Shown here piece by piece: positions 1 to 5,919 of a stretch of 13,387 bases of DNA. The stretch lies in assembly GCA_023433705.1 (NCBI GenBank), contig JAEYUC010000016.1, positions 1-13,387 on the forward strand, in the 5' to 3' direction. The translations under genes were made by a program, and so were the position numbers. The stretch's first letter is position 1. Every line of letters starts with the position of its first letter. The notes beneath the pieces are model-generated. The model did not search any database and was not told where the DNA came from. It worked only from the letters and a program-made list of their open reading frames with translations. Source of the stretch: Pseudomonadota bacterium. Lineage in GTDB: Bacteria > Pseudomonadota > Gammaproteobacteria > Steroidobacterales > Steroidobacteraceae.

Positions 1-183
1 TTTTTGGATGTTCACGCGGGCAAGCGCTCGGTGTCAACACGGATTCCATACCATTTTTTGTATGTTTCATGCCCATTCGCGAGCGGAAGTGAGCGATTTC
101 ACTAGGAAATCCTGGGCCCGTTCCCCAATTCCAGATGCCGTGCTGGCGGCGCGGCCGCACCCCACTCAAGATGCGCGCCCCAC

Positions 184-1044
184 ATGACCGTCCTCGCTCT
201 CGCCCTGGTCCTGCTCGCGGCGCTCACGCACGCAAGCTGGAACATCTCCGCCAAGTTCGCCGCGCAGTCCCGTCACTTCGTGTGGCTGTTCTCGTTTGGT
301 TCGGTGCTCATCTACGGACCCGTGGTCGCCGCGGTGCTGTATGTCGAGCGGCCGGTGTTCGAGGCGCGGCACTGGCTGGCGCTCGCGGCGACGTCGGTGC
401 TGCATCTTCTGTATTCGGTGACGCTGCAGGCCGGTTACCGACAGTCCGATCTGTCGGTCGTCTATCCGATCGCGCGCGGCACCGGTCCGCTGCTGTCGTT
501 CCTCGGCGCCGTATTGTTGTTAGGTGAAGTCCCGACCATCCAGTCGGTGATCGGCCTGGTGCTGATCGTCGGGGGCATCCTGCTGGTCGCCGGGCTCGTC
601 GGGCATCACGAGCGCAAGCCGCTCGCGGGGGTGTTCTACGGACTCGGCACCGGCGCGTTCATCGCGGCGTACACGCTCAACGACGGCTACGCGGTGAAGG
701 TCCTGCTGATCTCGCCGTTCGTCATCGACTTCACCGGCAACCTGTTCCGCATGCTGGTGCTCGCGCCGCGCGCGTGGCGCGACCGCGACCGCCTCGCGCT
801 CGAGGCGCGTGTGTTCCGCAAGCCGGTGATCATCGTGAGCGTGCTCGGTCCGCTCGGCTACATCCTGGTGTTGTACGCGATGCGACTCGCGCCGATCAGC
901 CACGTCGCACCGGCGCGCGAGCTATCTACCCTGGTCGGCGCGTGGGTCGGCTCGCGCATGTTGCGCGAGGATTCGGGTCCGTGGCGCATCGTCGGCGCCG
1001 CGCTCATCGTCGGTGGGGTCGTCAGTCTCGCGCTGCCTTCCTGA
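184..1044 (+). CDS. EamA/DMT-superfamily membrane transporter
   Basis: This encodes a 286-residue, very hydrophobic inner-membrane protein, the usual length for drug/metabolite transporters with about ten helices in two EamA repeats. Long apolar stretches run from residue 1 to about 20 and recur to the C-terminus (a final segment of glycine, valine and isoleucine at about 262-283). The first repeat ends with the family-like pattern YPIARGTGP followed by a helix and LLLGE (about residues 96-119); the second has APISHVAPARELSTL near 237-251. The substrate cannot be told from sequence; relatives export amino acids or metabolites. No clear Shine-Dalgarno precedes the ATG, and the start is chosen because the first helix follows at once. 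The 183 bases upstream hold a small CATAC/GTATG inverted repeat (47-64) and AGTGA-N6-TCACT (88-103), which could be operators but are too short to call. The 3' end overlaps the convergent DUF72 gene. Confidence 0.85.
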   Translation: MTVLALALVLLAALTHASWNISAKFAAQSRHFVWLFSFGSVLIYGPVVAAVLYVERPVFEARHWLALAATSVLHLLYSVTLQAGYRQSDLSVVYPIARGTGPLLSFLGAVLLLGEVPTIQSVIGLVLIVGGILLVAGLVGHHERKPLAGVFYGLGTGAFIAAYTLNDGYAVKVLLISPFVIDFTGNLFRMLVLAPRAWRDRDRLALEARVFRKPVIIVSVLGPLGYILVLYAMRLAPISHVAPARELSTLVGAWVGSRMLREDSGPWRIVGAALIVGGVVSLALPS

Positions 1045-2026
1045 CCGGCCGGCCTTTGCCGGAGGGCCGGCGCCAGCGAAGCGGCGGCAATGCCGCCACG
1101 GGTCGCGCGAGCCGGAGCCGCGAGCGAGCGGGGAACCGGAAGGTCGCATCATCGCGAGCGATTCCGAGCTTGTGCATGAGCCGGTCGGCGTCGAAGGGCG
1201 CGCGCACCTTCACGTCGTTGTCGAAGTAGCAATAGACGTCGCGCGAGCGTGCCTTGCGGGGCGGCGTTTCCGACGCACGACGCGCGTCGCGCGGCTCGCC
1301 GCCGCGCGACCATGCGTGGATGCGCTCCGCCCAGCGATCGAGAGCGGCATCCGTATAGCCGCTCGCGTAGAGCTGCTTGTCGCCGTGCAGGCGCAGGTAC
1401 ATGAAGTCCGCGGTCACGTCTTCGAGGTAAGGCCATTTGCCCGCGGTATCCGCGACCACCAGCGCCACGCGCGCCTTGCGCAGCTGCGAGATGAATTCGG
1501 GCGTCGCGAAACTGTCGTGGCGGATCTCGATGGCGTGGCGCAGCGGCCGGGCGGCGTCGATGCGCAGGCTGGAGCGACCGTGCAGGCGGCGGTCGCGCCG
1601 TCGCGCGAGAGCGAGTGCGTCGCGCGTATTCCGGGGCAGCATCGCGAAGAATTCCGCGAAGCGCTGCGGGTCGTAGTGCACGGATTGCGGAAACTGCCAC
1701 AGGATGGGGCCCAACTTCTCGCGCAGCTCGAACACGCCCGATGCGAAGAAATTCGCGAGCGGCCGCTCGACGTTCTTGAGCCGCAGGATGTGCGTGATGT
1801 AGCGCGGCCCCTTCACGCCGAACACGAAACCGGGCGGCGCCGCTTCGCGCCAGGCGACATAGCTCGATGGCAACTGCAGCGAATAAAACGAGCCATTGAT
1901 CTCAATCGTGGGGAATGCGCGCGCGGCGAACTCGAGCTCGCGGTGCTGCGCGAGATCGTCGGGATAGAAAACCTTTCGCCACGGCGCATAACGCCAGCCG
2001 GAGATTCCTATGCGCACGAGGCCCAT
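1022..2026 (-). CDS. DUF72 (YecE-like) family protein
   Basis: The product is a 334-residue soluble protein of the DUF72 family, a TIM-barrel-like fold of unknown biochemical role. Recognisable features are GISGWRYAPWRKVFYP at about 7-22, IEINGSFYSLQ at 41-51, VFGVKGPRYITH at 68-79, GPILWQFP at 106-113, an IEIRHDSF segment at 167-173, FMYLRLHG at 208-215 and the terminal YCYFDNDVKVRAPFDA at 265-280. The open frame extends upstream to 2113, but the ATG at 2026 is preferred because the conserved core begins four residues later. The conserved core ends near residue 290. The last ~43 residues are arginine- and proline-rich, cross two GC-rich hairpins and run into the end of the convergent transporter gene, so this tail is probably an unconserved readthrough extension. 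It is divergent from tadA with about 118 bp between the starts. Function is unknown. Confidence 0.85.
   Translation of the reverse strand: MGLVRIGISGWRYAPWRKVFYPDDLAQHRELEFAARAFPTIEINGSFYSLQLPSSYVAWREAAPPGFVFGVKGPRYITHILRLKNVERPLANFFASGVFELREKLGPILWQFPQSVHYDPQRFAEFFAMLPRNTRDALALARRRDRRLHGRSSLRIDAARPLRHAIEIRHDSFATPEFISQLRKARVALVVADTAGKWPYLEDVTADFMYLRLHGDKQLYASGYTDAALDRWAERIHAWSRGGEPRDARRASETPPRKARSRDVYCYFDNDVKVRAPFDADRLMHKLGIARDDATFRFPARSRLRLARPVAALPPLRWRRPSGKGRPVRKAARD
1045..1097. other. GC-rich hairpins at the 3' junction of two convergent genes
   Basis: Immediately after the transporter stop codon lies CCGGC-cttt-GCCGG (1049-1062), nested in a wider CCGGCC/GGCCGG pair (1045-1050 with 1065-1070). 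It is followed by GGCGGCA-a-TGCCGCC (1083-1097). Neither has a T-run after it on either strand, so these are not canonical intrinsic terminators. They may still slow or protect the 3' ends of the converging transcripts. They also lie within the arginine-rich tail of the DUF72 reading frame, which suggests that tail is not under strong protein-level selection. Confidence 0.4.
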
Positions 2027-2144
2027 GTGCCGAACTTTCCCGTGTCGGCGCACGGCGGACTGTCGGAAGACGGCGCGGATCGGGCGAATGCCTTCCGGGC
2101 TGACCCTGTGCACGCGCTGGCGAATCGGTTAGCTTGCCCGGCGA

Positions 2145-2612
2145 ATGCCGGCAAGAACCGATGTCGATTTCATGCGCCTCGCGCTCGAGGCGGCTCGCGG
2201 CGCCGAGGCCGCCGGCGAAGTCCCGGTGGGCGCGGTGCTCGTCCAGGGCGACACCCTTCTCGCGACCGGAGCGAACTGCCCGATCTCGACGCACGATCCG
2301 TGCGCGCACGCGGAGATCGAGGCCCTGCGCGCCGGCGGAAAGTCGGCGGGCTCCTACAGGCTTTCAGGTACCACTTTGTACGTGACGCTCGAGCCGTGTG
2401 CGATGTGCGCGGCGGCGATCGTGCACGCGCGCGTGTCGCGACTCGTGTTCGGCGCGTGGGATCCGAAGGCTGGCGCGGCCGGCAGCACCATCGATATCTT
2501 CGCGCTGCCTTCGATGAATCATCGCGTCGACGTCTTCGGTGGCGTGCTCATGGAAGAGAGCTCACGCCTGTTGAGCGAGTTCTTCGCGACCCGGCGACGC
2601 GCGGCGGACTGA
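2145..2612 (+). CDS. tadA: tRNA-specific adenosine(34) deaminase TadA
   Basis: TadA converts adenosine 34 to inosine in the anticodon of tRNA-Arg(ACG), a normally essential step for decoding CGN codons. The 155-residue length is typical for the family. The zinc-deaminase signature is complete: HAE at residues 55-57 (His zinc ligand, Glu proton shuttle) and PCAMC at 84-88 (two Cys zinc ligands). EVPVGAVLV at 25-33 aligns with the family's conserved N-terminal segment. The ATG at 2145 is chosen because the family has about 20 residues before EVPVGAV; an internal Met at residue 10 is the alternative. No strong Shine-Dalgarno is visible. The gene leads a same-strand run with the YceI-like and DUF1080 genes, but the 59-bp gap to the next start leaves room for a separate promoter. 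The residue before HAE is Ala after Cys (PCAHAE) where Thr-Ala is common, a minor variation. Confidence 0.95.
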   Translation: MPARTDVDFMRLALEAARGAEAAGEVPVGAVLVQGDTLLATGANCPISTHDPCAHAEIEALRAGGKSAGSYRLSGTTLYVTLEPCAMCAAAIVHARVSRLVFGAWDPKAGAAGSTIDIFALPSMNHRVDVFGGVLMEESSRLLSEFFATRRRAAD

Positions 2613-2671
2613 GCAGGCGCGGCACGCGCTTTGTGTTAGCGTGTCTCATCGTTCACGAGGGAGATCGAAAC

Positions 2672-3262
2672 ATGTCCGGATCCAAATCGATTGCCGCGCT
2701 CGTGGGCGCGGTATTCGCCCTGGGGGCAATGGCCGCGCTGGCCGCGCCGGTCAAGTACGAAATCGATCCGAAACACACGCATCCGAGTTTCGAGGCCGAC
2801 CATTTCGGCGGCGTGTCGGTGTGGCGCGGTAAATTCAACAAGACCACCGGCAGCATCGTGCTGGATCGCGAAGCGAAGACCGGCACCGTCGACGTCGTCA
2901 TCGACACGACCTCCGTGGATACGGGGCTCGACGAGCTGAATGATCACCTCAAGAAGGAGGACTTCTTCGAGGTCGAAAAATATCCGACCGCCACCTATCG
3001 CGGAAAATTATCGGCGTTCAAGGACGGCAAGCCCACCGAAGTGGAGGGCGAGCTGACCCTGCGCGGCGTCACCAAGCCCTTGAAGCTCGAGATCAAGTCG
3101 TTCAAGTGCATGCCGCACCCGATGTCGAAGACCGAATTCTGCGGTGCCGATGCGGTTGCCACGTTCAATCGCGACGAGTTCGGAATGTCCTGGGGCAAGA
3201 GCTTTGGGTTCCAGATGTGGGTGAGGCTGCAGATCCAAGTCGAGGCCCACCTGGCCAAGTAA
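2672..3262 (+). CDS. YceI-family periplasmic lipid-binding protein
   Basis: The 196-residue product belongs to the YceI family, lipocalin-like beta-barrels that bind polyisoprenoids or other long-chain lipids in the periplasm. A cleavable signal peptide is evident: Lys5, then an apolar core (residues 6-24) ending ALA|AP. The mature protein starts VKYEIDPKHTHPSFEADHF, matching the family opening in which the bound chain lies near a conserved His/Ser region. Other family patterns are GTVDVVIDTTSVDTG (about 70-84), HLKKEDFFEVEKYPTATY (91-108), GELTLRGVTKPL (about 125-136) and FGMSWGKSFGF near 175-185. Two Cys residues (about 148 and 158) could form a disulfide. GAGGGAGA at about 2656-2664 makes a good ribosome-binding site for the ATG. 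Only 17 bp separate it from the next gene, so the two are probably cotranscribed. The ligand is not identifiable. Confidence 0.93.
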   Translation: MSGSKSIAALVGAVFALGAMAALAAPVKYEIDPKHTHPSFEADHFGGVSVWRGKFNKTTGSIVLDREAKTGTVDVVIDTTSVDTGLDELNDHLKKEDFFEVEKYPTATYRGKLSAFKDGKPTEVEGELTLRGVTKPLKLEIKSFKCMPHPMSKTEFCGADAVATFNRDEFGMSWGKSFGFQMWVRLQIQVEAHLAK

Positions 3263-3279
3263 TCGGAATCGAGGGGCTC

Positions 3280-4629
3280 ATGCGAGAGATGAAGTTTGCG
3301 CTGGCGTTGCTGGCGTCTGGAGTGAGTGTGTGCGCGGCCGACGTGGGGGCCCCCCTGTTCGACGGCAAGACACTGAACGGCTGGAAGCAGCTCGGCGGAG
3401 CGGCGGATTACCAGGTGATCGACGGCGCCATCGTCGGCTCGTCGCGTCCCGGGGTGCCGAACAGCTTTCTCGTGACGACGAAGGACTACGGCGATTTCGT
3501 GCTCGACGTCGACGTGCGCCAGGATGTCGGTCCCACGAACTCCGGCATCCAGTTCCGCAGCCTGTCCACTCCCGATTTCGAGAATGGACGCGTGCACGGC
3601 TACCAGGCCGACATCGACCCGTCGCCGCGGCAGTGGAGCGGGCAGATCTACGAGGAGGCGCAGCGCGGCTGGTTCTCCACCGGCGAGACGAATCCGGCCG
3701 CCAAGGCGCTCTACAAGTTCGGCGAGTGGAATCACTACCGCATCGAGGCCATCGGCCCGCGACTGCGCGTGTGGATCAACGGCGAGCCCGCGGCCGACGT
3801 GATCGACGACGCGACGAAATCGGGATTCTTCGGCCTGCAGGTGCATTCGATCGACAAGCCCGAGGATGCCGGCCGCACGACGAGCTGGAAGAACATCGTG
3901 GTGCGTACCAGGGACCTGAAGCCCGCGCCACCGATGGGCATCTTCATCCGCAACAACCTGCCTAACAACCTCGACGCCGACGAGAAGGCGCAGGGCTGGC
4001 GGCTGCTGTGGGATGGCAAGACCACGAACGGTTGGGTCGGCGCGCGCGGCGAGGGTTTCCCCGCGAAGGGCTGGACGCTCGACGACGGCGAGCTCGCGGT
4101 GGTCGCCAAGGGTGGCGGCGGCGACATCATGACCACCGAGGAATTCGGGGCGTTCGAGCTGCAGATGGACTTCAGGATCACGAAGGGCGCCAACAGCGGC
4201 ATCTTCTATTTCCTGACCTCGCCGCACGACCCGGCGAGCGGCGCGCCGCTCGGGCTCGAGTACCAGGTCCTCGACGACGAGAATCATCCCGACGCGAAGC
4301 TCGGCGTCGACGGCAATCGCACGCTGGCCTCGCTGTACGACATCCTGCCGCGCGCCAGACTCATGACCAACGTCGGCATCGCGCCGAAGGTCGGCGCGTG
4401 GCAGCACGCGCGTATCGTCGCGCGGGCGGACGGCACGGTCGAACACTGGCTGAACGGCGTGAAGGTGCTCGAATTCAAGCGCGGCTCGGACGAATTCCGC
4501 GCGCGCGTGGCCGCGAGCAAGTTCAAGTCGACGCCGGGGTTCGGCGAGGCGCCGAAGGGGCGAATCCTGCTGCAGGATCACGGTGACGCCGTGGCCTATC
4601 GCAGCATCAAGATCCGGCCGCTGAACTAG
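3280..4629 (+). CDS. Secreted tandem DUF1080 (concanavalin-like) protein
   Basis: The product has 449 residues: a signal peptide (1-20, cleavage likely at CAA|D) followed by two DUF1080 domains, a jelly-roll fold found in 3-keto-glycoside hydrolases and carbohydrate-binding proteins. Domain 1 (about 24-210) opens LFDGKTLNGWK and contains NSGIQFRS (87-94); domain 2 (about 240-449) opens LWDGKTTNGWVG and contains NSGIFYFL (305-312), then GLEYQVLDDENHPD (325-338). The shared NSGI and DGKT-NGW signatures show the internal duplication. The residue before Cys18 is Val, so it does not fit a lipobox and periplasmic export is more likely than lipidation. The ATG at 3280 lies 3 bases after GAGGGG, and Met4 (3289) is an equally plausible start at a longer spacing. 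A longer upstream frame overlaps the preceding gene and is disregarded. Activity on keto-sugars is inferred from family only. The stop abuts that of the convergent gene. Confidence 0.88.
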   Translation: MREMKFALALLASGVSVCAADVGAPLFDGKTLNGWKQLGGAADYQVIDGAIVGSSRPGVPNSFLVTTKDYGDFVLDVDVRQDVGPTNSGIQFRSLSTPDFENGRVHGYQADIDPSPRQWSGQIYEEAQRGWFSTGETNPAAKALYKFGEWNHYRIEAIGPRLRVWINGEPAADVIDDATKSGFFGLQVHSIDKPEDAGRTTSWKNIVVRTRDLKPAPPMGIFIRNNLPNNLDADEKAQGWRLLWDGKTTNGWVGARGEGFPAKGWTLDDGELAVVAKGGGGDIMTTEEFGAFELQMDFRITKGANSGIFYFLTSPHDPASGAPLGLEYQVLDDENHPDAKLGVDGNRTLASLYDILPRARLMTNVGIAPKVGAWQHARIVARADGTVEHWLNGVKVLEFKRGSDEFRARVAASKFKSTPGFGEAPKGRILLQDHGDAVAYRSIKIRPLN

Positions 4630-5397
4630 TTAGCGCGGCTTCGATCCCGCGTCGACGACGGTGTTGATGGGAATCGCCACGGTGAGCAGCGATGCGAATT
4701 GAGAAACTCGCTCGACGAACTGCGCCGTTTCTTCGCCACGCGCGTAGCCGTGCTTCACGCGTGAATACCAGTGCGGATCCGAAAGGCGTGGCAGGTTCGC
4801 GCGCACGTCATCCCAGCGGTCGGGATTCTTCTTGCGCATCTGCGTGATGATGCGCGCGTCCTCGAGGTGCCCGATGCCGATGTTGTACGCGGCCATCGCG
4901 AGCCACGTGCGGTCCGGATCGAGGATGCGGGCCGGGATGCGTCCTCTGAGGTACGACAGGTAGCGCGCGCCGCCCATGATGTTGTCATCGGGCGAGAACA
5001 CGTTCTTGACGCCCATTTTCTTCGCGGTGACGGGCATCAGCATCATCACGCCCTGGGCGCCCTTCGGCGAGACGGCCGCGGGCCGCCAGCGGGATTCCTG
5101 GTAGCCGAGGGCCGCGAGCACGCGCCAGTCGAGGCCCGTCTCCTTTTCCGCGGCCTCGAAGGCCGGGCGCAGGTGCGGGAGCCGGGATTCGATATGCGCG
5201 TGAAAGTCCGCCGCGAGGCGTTTGGGCAGCCGGGCAGTCCGGTGAGGGGGAGCCGCAGGGGTCTTGCCGCTCGTGTTTACGGACTTCTCCTGCCCGAGGG
5301 CGCGATGGGCCCAAAATGGCGGGGAAAATGCCGCAATCGTCAAGGTGACGAAGCCGCGACGGCTGACCAGGTTGTTCCTCCCCTTGGTTCTCAGCAT
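4630..5397 (-). CDS. MltF-like lytic transglycosylase with Tat-like signal
   Basis: This is a 255-residue periplasmic murein-cleaving enzyme. Residues 90-240 match the catalytic domain of MltF: the catalytic Glu is E101 in YQESRW, followed by SPKGAQGVMMLMPVTAKKMGV (about 110-130), GGARYL, the AAYNIGIGHLEDAR segment and YSRVKHGYARG near the end. Unlike E. coli MltF (about 518 residues) it lacks the N-terminal solute-binding domain, so it is a stand-alone catalytic module. The N-terminus carries S-R-R-G-F-V (12-17) and an apolar stretch ending near ALG, a good fit to a twin-arginine signal. The only ATG is at 5397 with no Shine-Dalgarno before it. A strong AAGGGGAGG lies inside codons 5-7, six bases before a CTG at codon 10, which could be the true start. 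It is divergent from tRNA-Ser, and its stop abuts that of the DUF1080 gene. Confidence 0.88.
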   Translation of the reverse strand: MLRTKGRNNLVSRRGFVTLTIAAFSPPFWAHRALGQEKSVNTSGKTPAAPPHRTARLPKRLAADFHAHIESRLPHLRPAFEAAEKETGLDWRVLAALGYQESRWRPAAVSPKGAQGVMMLMPVTAKKMGVKNVFSPDDNIMGGARYLSYLRGRIPARILDPDRTWLAMAAYNIGIGHLEDARIITQMRKKNPDRWDDVRANLPRLSDPHWYSRVKHGYARGEETAQFVERVSQFASLLTVAIPINTVVDAGSKPR

Positions 5398-5411
5398 CGT
5401 TCGGCTAGAAT
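5384..5411 (+). promoter_or_regulatory. Probable sigma70 promoter of tRNA-Ser
   Basis: TTGGTT (5384-5389), 16 bases, then TAGAAT (5406-5411) precede the tRNA by 43 bp. The segment after the -10 is GC-only for several bases (GCGCCCC), resembling the stringent-control discriminator of stable-RNA promoters, and forms the hairpin GCCCC-tcgc-GGGGC (5416-5429) near the expected transcript start. The -35 box lies inside the first codons of the divergent transglycosylase gene. The -35 match is imperfect. Confidence 0.6.
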
Positions 5412-5454
5412 ACGCGCCCCTCGCGGGGCCGCCCTAATTTTGAAGGTTTCCCGC

Positions 5455-5547
5455 GGACAGGTACCGAAGCGGTCATAACGGCGCCGACTCGAAATCGGAT
5501 GGTCGGGTAATTCCGGCACGTGAGTTCGAATCTCACCCTGTCCGCCA
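5455..5547 (+). tRNA. tRNA-Ser(CGA)
   Basis: A 93-base class II tRNA with encoded CCA. The acceptor stem GGACAGG (5455-5461) pairs perfectly with CCTGTCC (5537-5543); G5544 is the discriminator base and CCA occupies 5545-5547. The D stem is CCG/CGG (5464-5466 with 5479-5481). The anticodon loop CTCGAAA (5488-5494) has anticodon CGA at 5490-5492, which reads UCG serine codons. The anticodon stem has four pairs plus a G-A mismatch at its top (5483/5499). The ~20-base variable arm (5500-5519) with its own CGG/CCG stem is the serine-type long arm. The T arm is GTGAG-TTCGAAT-CTCAC (5520-5536). A T-run follows at 5551-5555 but no hairpin precedes it other than the tRNA itself. The 3' end is repeated exactly 268 bp downstream. 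Confidence 0.97.
5529..5546 (+). repeat. Direct repeat copy 1 (tRNA-Ser 3' end, att-like)
   Basis: The 18 bases AATCTCACCCTGTCCGCC, covering the 3' half of the T arm, the acceptor strand, the discriminator and CC, recur exactly at 5797-5814. Duplicated tRNA 3' ends flanking a segment are the usual footprint of tyrosine-recombinase integration at a tRNA gene. No integrase gene lies between the copies. Confidence 0.8.
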
Positions 5548-5570
5548 CTATTTTTCTCACCGCTTGCGCA

Positions 5571-5805
5571 GGTGAGATTGCTCACGACACGGGAGTGTCG
5601 TTCGTCCCTCGCTGCGCTCGGGACCACATTCGCGAAGACGCTCATGTGTCCAGTTTTGCTCTGCAAAACTGTCGAACTCACGTGCGTGAAACGAGCCCGA
5701 GTTCGACAACTTTGCAGAGCAAAGTTGGACAGATTCGCTCCGCGAATCTGGTCCCGCGCGAAAGCGCGGGATGAGCGACGGTCCCCCGCCGCGAACAATC
5801 TCACC
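5571..5805. repeat. Large imperfect palindrome made of nested hairpins (candidate non-autonomous mobile element)
   Basis: The element is bounded by perfect 10-bp inverted ends, GGTGAGATTG (5571-5580) and CAATCTCACC (5796-5805). It centres on GTCGAACTC/GAGTTCGAC (5671-5679 with 5699-5707). The left half and the reverse complement of the right half align along almost their whole length. Each half also folds into its own local hairpins: CGACAC-ggga-GTGTCG (5585-5600), GTCCC/GGGAC (5604-5624), CACAT/ATGTG (5625-5648) and CAGTTTTGC-tct-GCAAAACTG (5651-5671) on the left; AACTTTGC-aga-GCAAAGTT (5708-5726), CAGATTCGC-tcc-GCGAATCTG (5730-5750) and TCCCGCGC-gaaa-GCGCGGGA (5752-5771) on the right. Where halves differ, both strands of a hairpin often change together. 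This is read directly from sequence. Mobility, cruciform extrusion or an RNA role is inference; no transposase or integrase is nearby. Confidence 0.85.
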
Positions 5806-5814
5806 CTGTCCGCC
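5797..5814 (+). repeat. Direct repeat copy 2 (displaced tRNA-Ser 3' end)
   Basis: This is an exact 18-base copy of the tRNA-Ser 3' end (5529-5546). Its first nine bases also form the right inverted end of the palindromic element. The similarity stops sharply: C-A precedes it instead of C-G, and T follows instead of the A of CCA. No tRNA body is attached. Confidence 0.8.
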
Positions 5815-5919
5815 TCTTCGTTCGAAGTGGCACTAGCTACTGATCGAATGGTCATGCTCTTAATTTTCTCGCACTGGTCCATTCGCATCCTTGCGTCTGA
5901 CTCAAACCACGACCCAGTT

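Larger units (their letters stand above)
5548..5919. other. Gene-free segment downstream of tRNA-Ser
   Basis: No convincing gene occurs in these 372 bases; frames that cross it run through hairpins on both strands and resemble nothing recognisable. It contains a T-run (5551-5555), a TCTCACC/GGTGAGA hairpin (5555-5561 with 5571-5577), the large palindromic element (5571-5805), the second tRNA 3'-end copy (5797-5814), a short CTTCG-tt-CGAAG hairpin (5816-5827), and about 90 bases with no visible structure before the stop of the sigma factor gene. Confidence 0.75.

Noticed and set aside
88..103. AGTGA-N6-TCACT inverted repeat upstream of the transporter as an operator
   Set aside because: Five-base arms arise often by chance and match no regulator I can name with confidence.
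1013..3262. A 749-codon open frame on the + strand ending in the YceI-like protein
   Set aside because: Only its last ~196 codons code for a recognisable protein; the rest is antisense to DUF72 and out of frame with tadA, a result of few stops in GC-rich DNA.
2995..4581. A 528-codon frame opposite the DUF1080 gene
   Set aside because: No family resemblance; it lies antisense to two recognisable genes.
5548..5580. Intrinsic terminator of tRNA-Ser (T-run at 5551-5555 and TCTCACC/GGTGAGA hairpin)
   Set aside because: The T-run precedes the hairpin rather than following it, and on the opposite strand the hairpin is followed by A residues, so neither orientation fits.
5585..5771. Repeated short hairpins resembling a CRISPR array
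   Set aside because: There are no direct repeats of constant length with unique spacers; the units are inverted and differ from one another, and no cas gene is present.
5797..5814. A second, truncated tRNA-Ser gene
   Set aside because: Only 18 bases of tRNA sequence are present, with no anticodon or D-arm region upstream; it is a repeat fragment rather than a pseudogene of a full tRNA.
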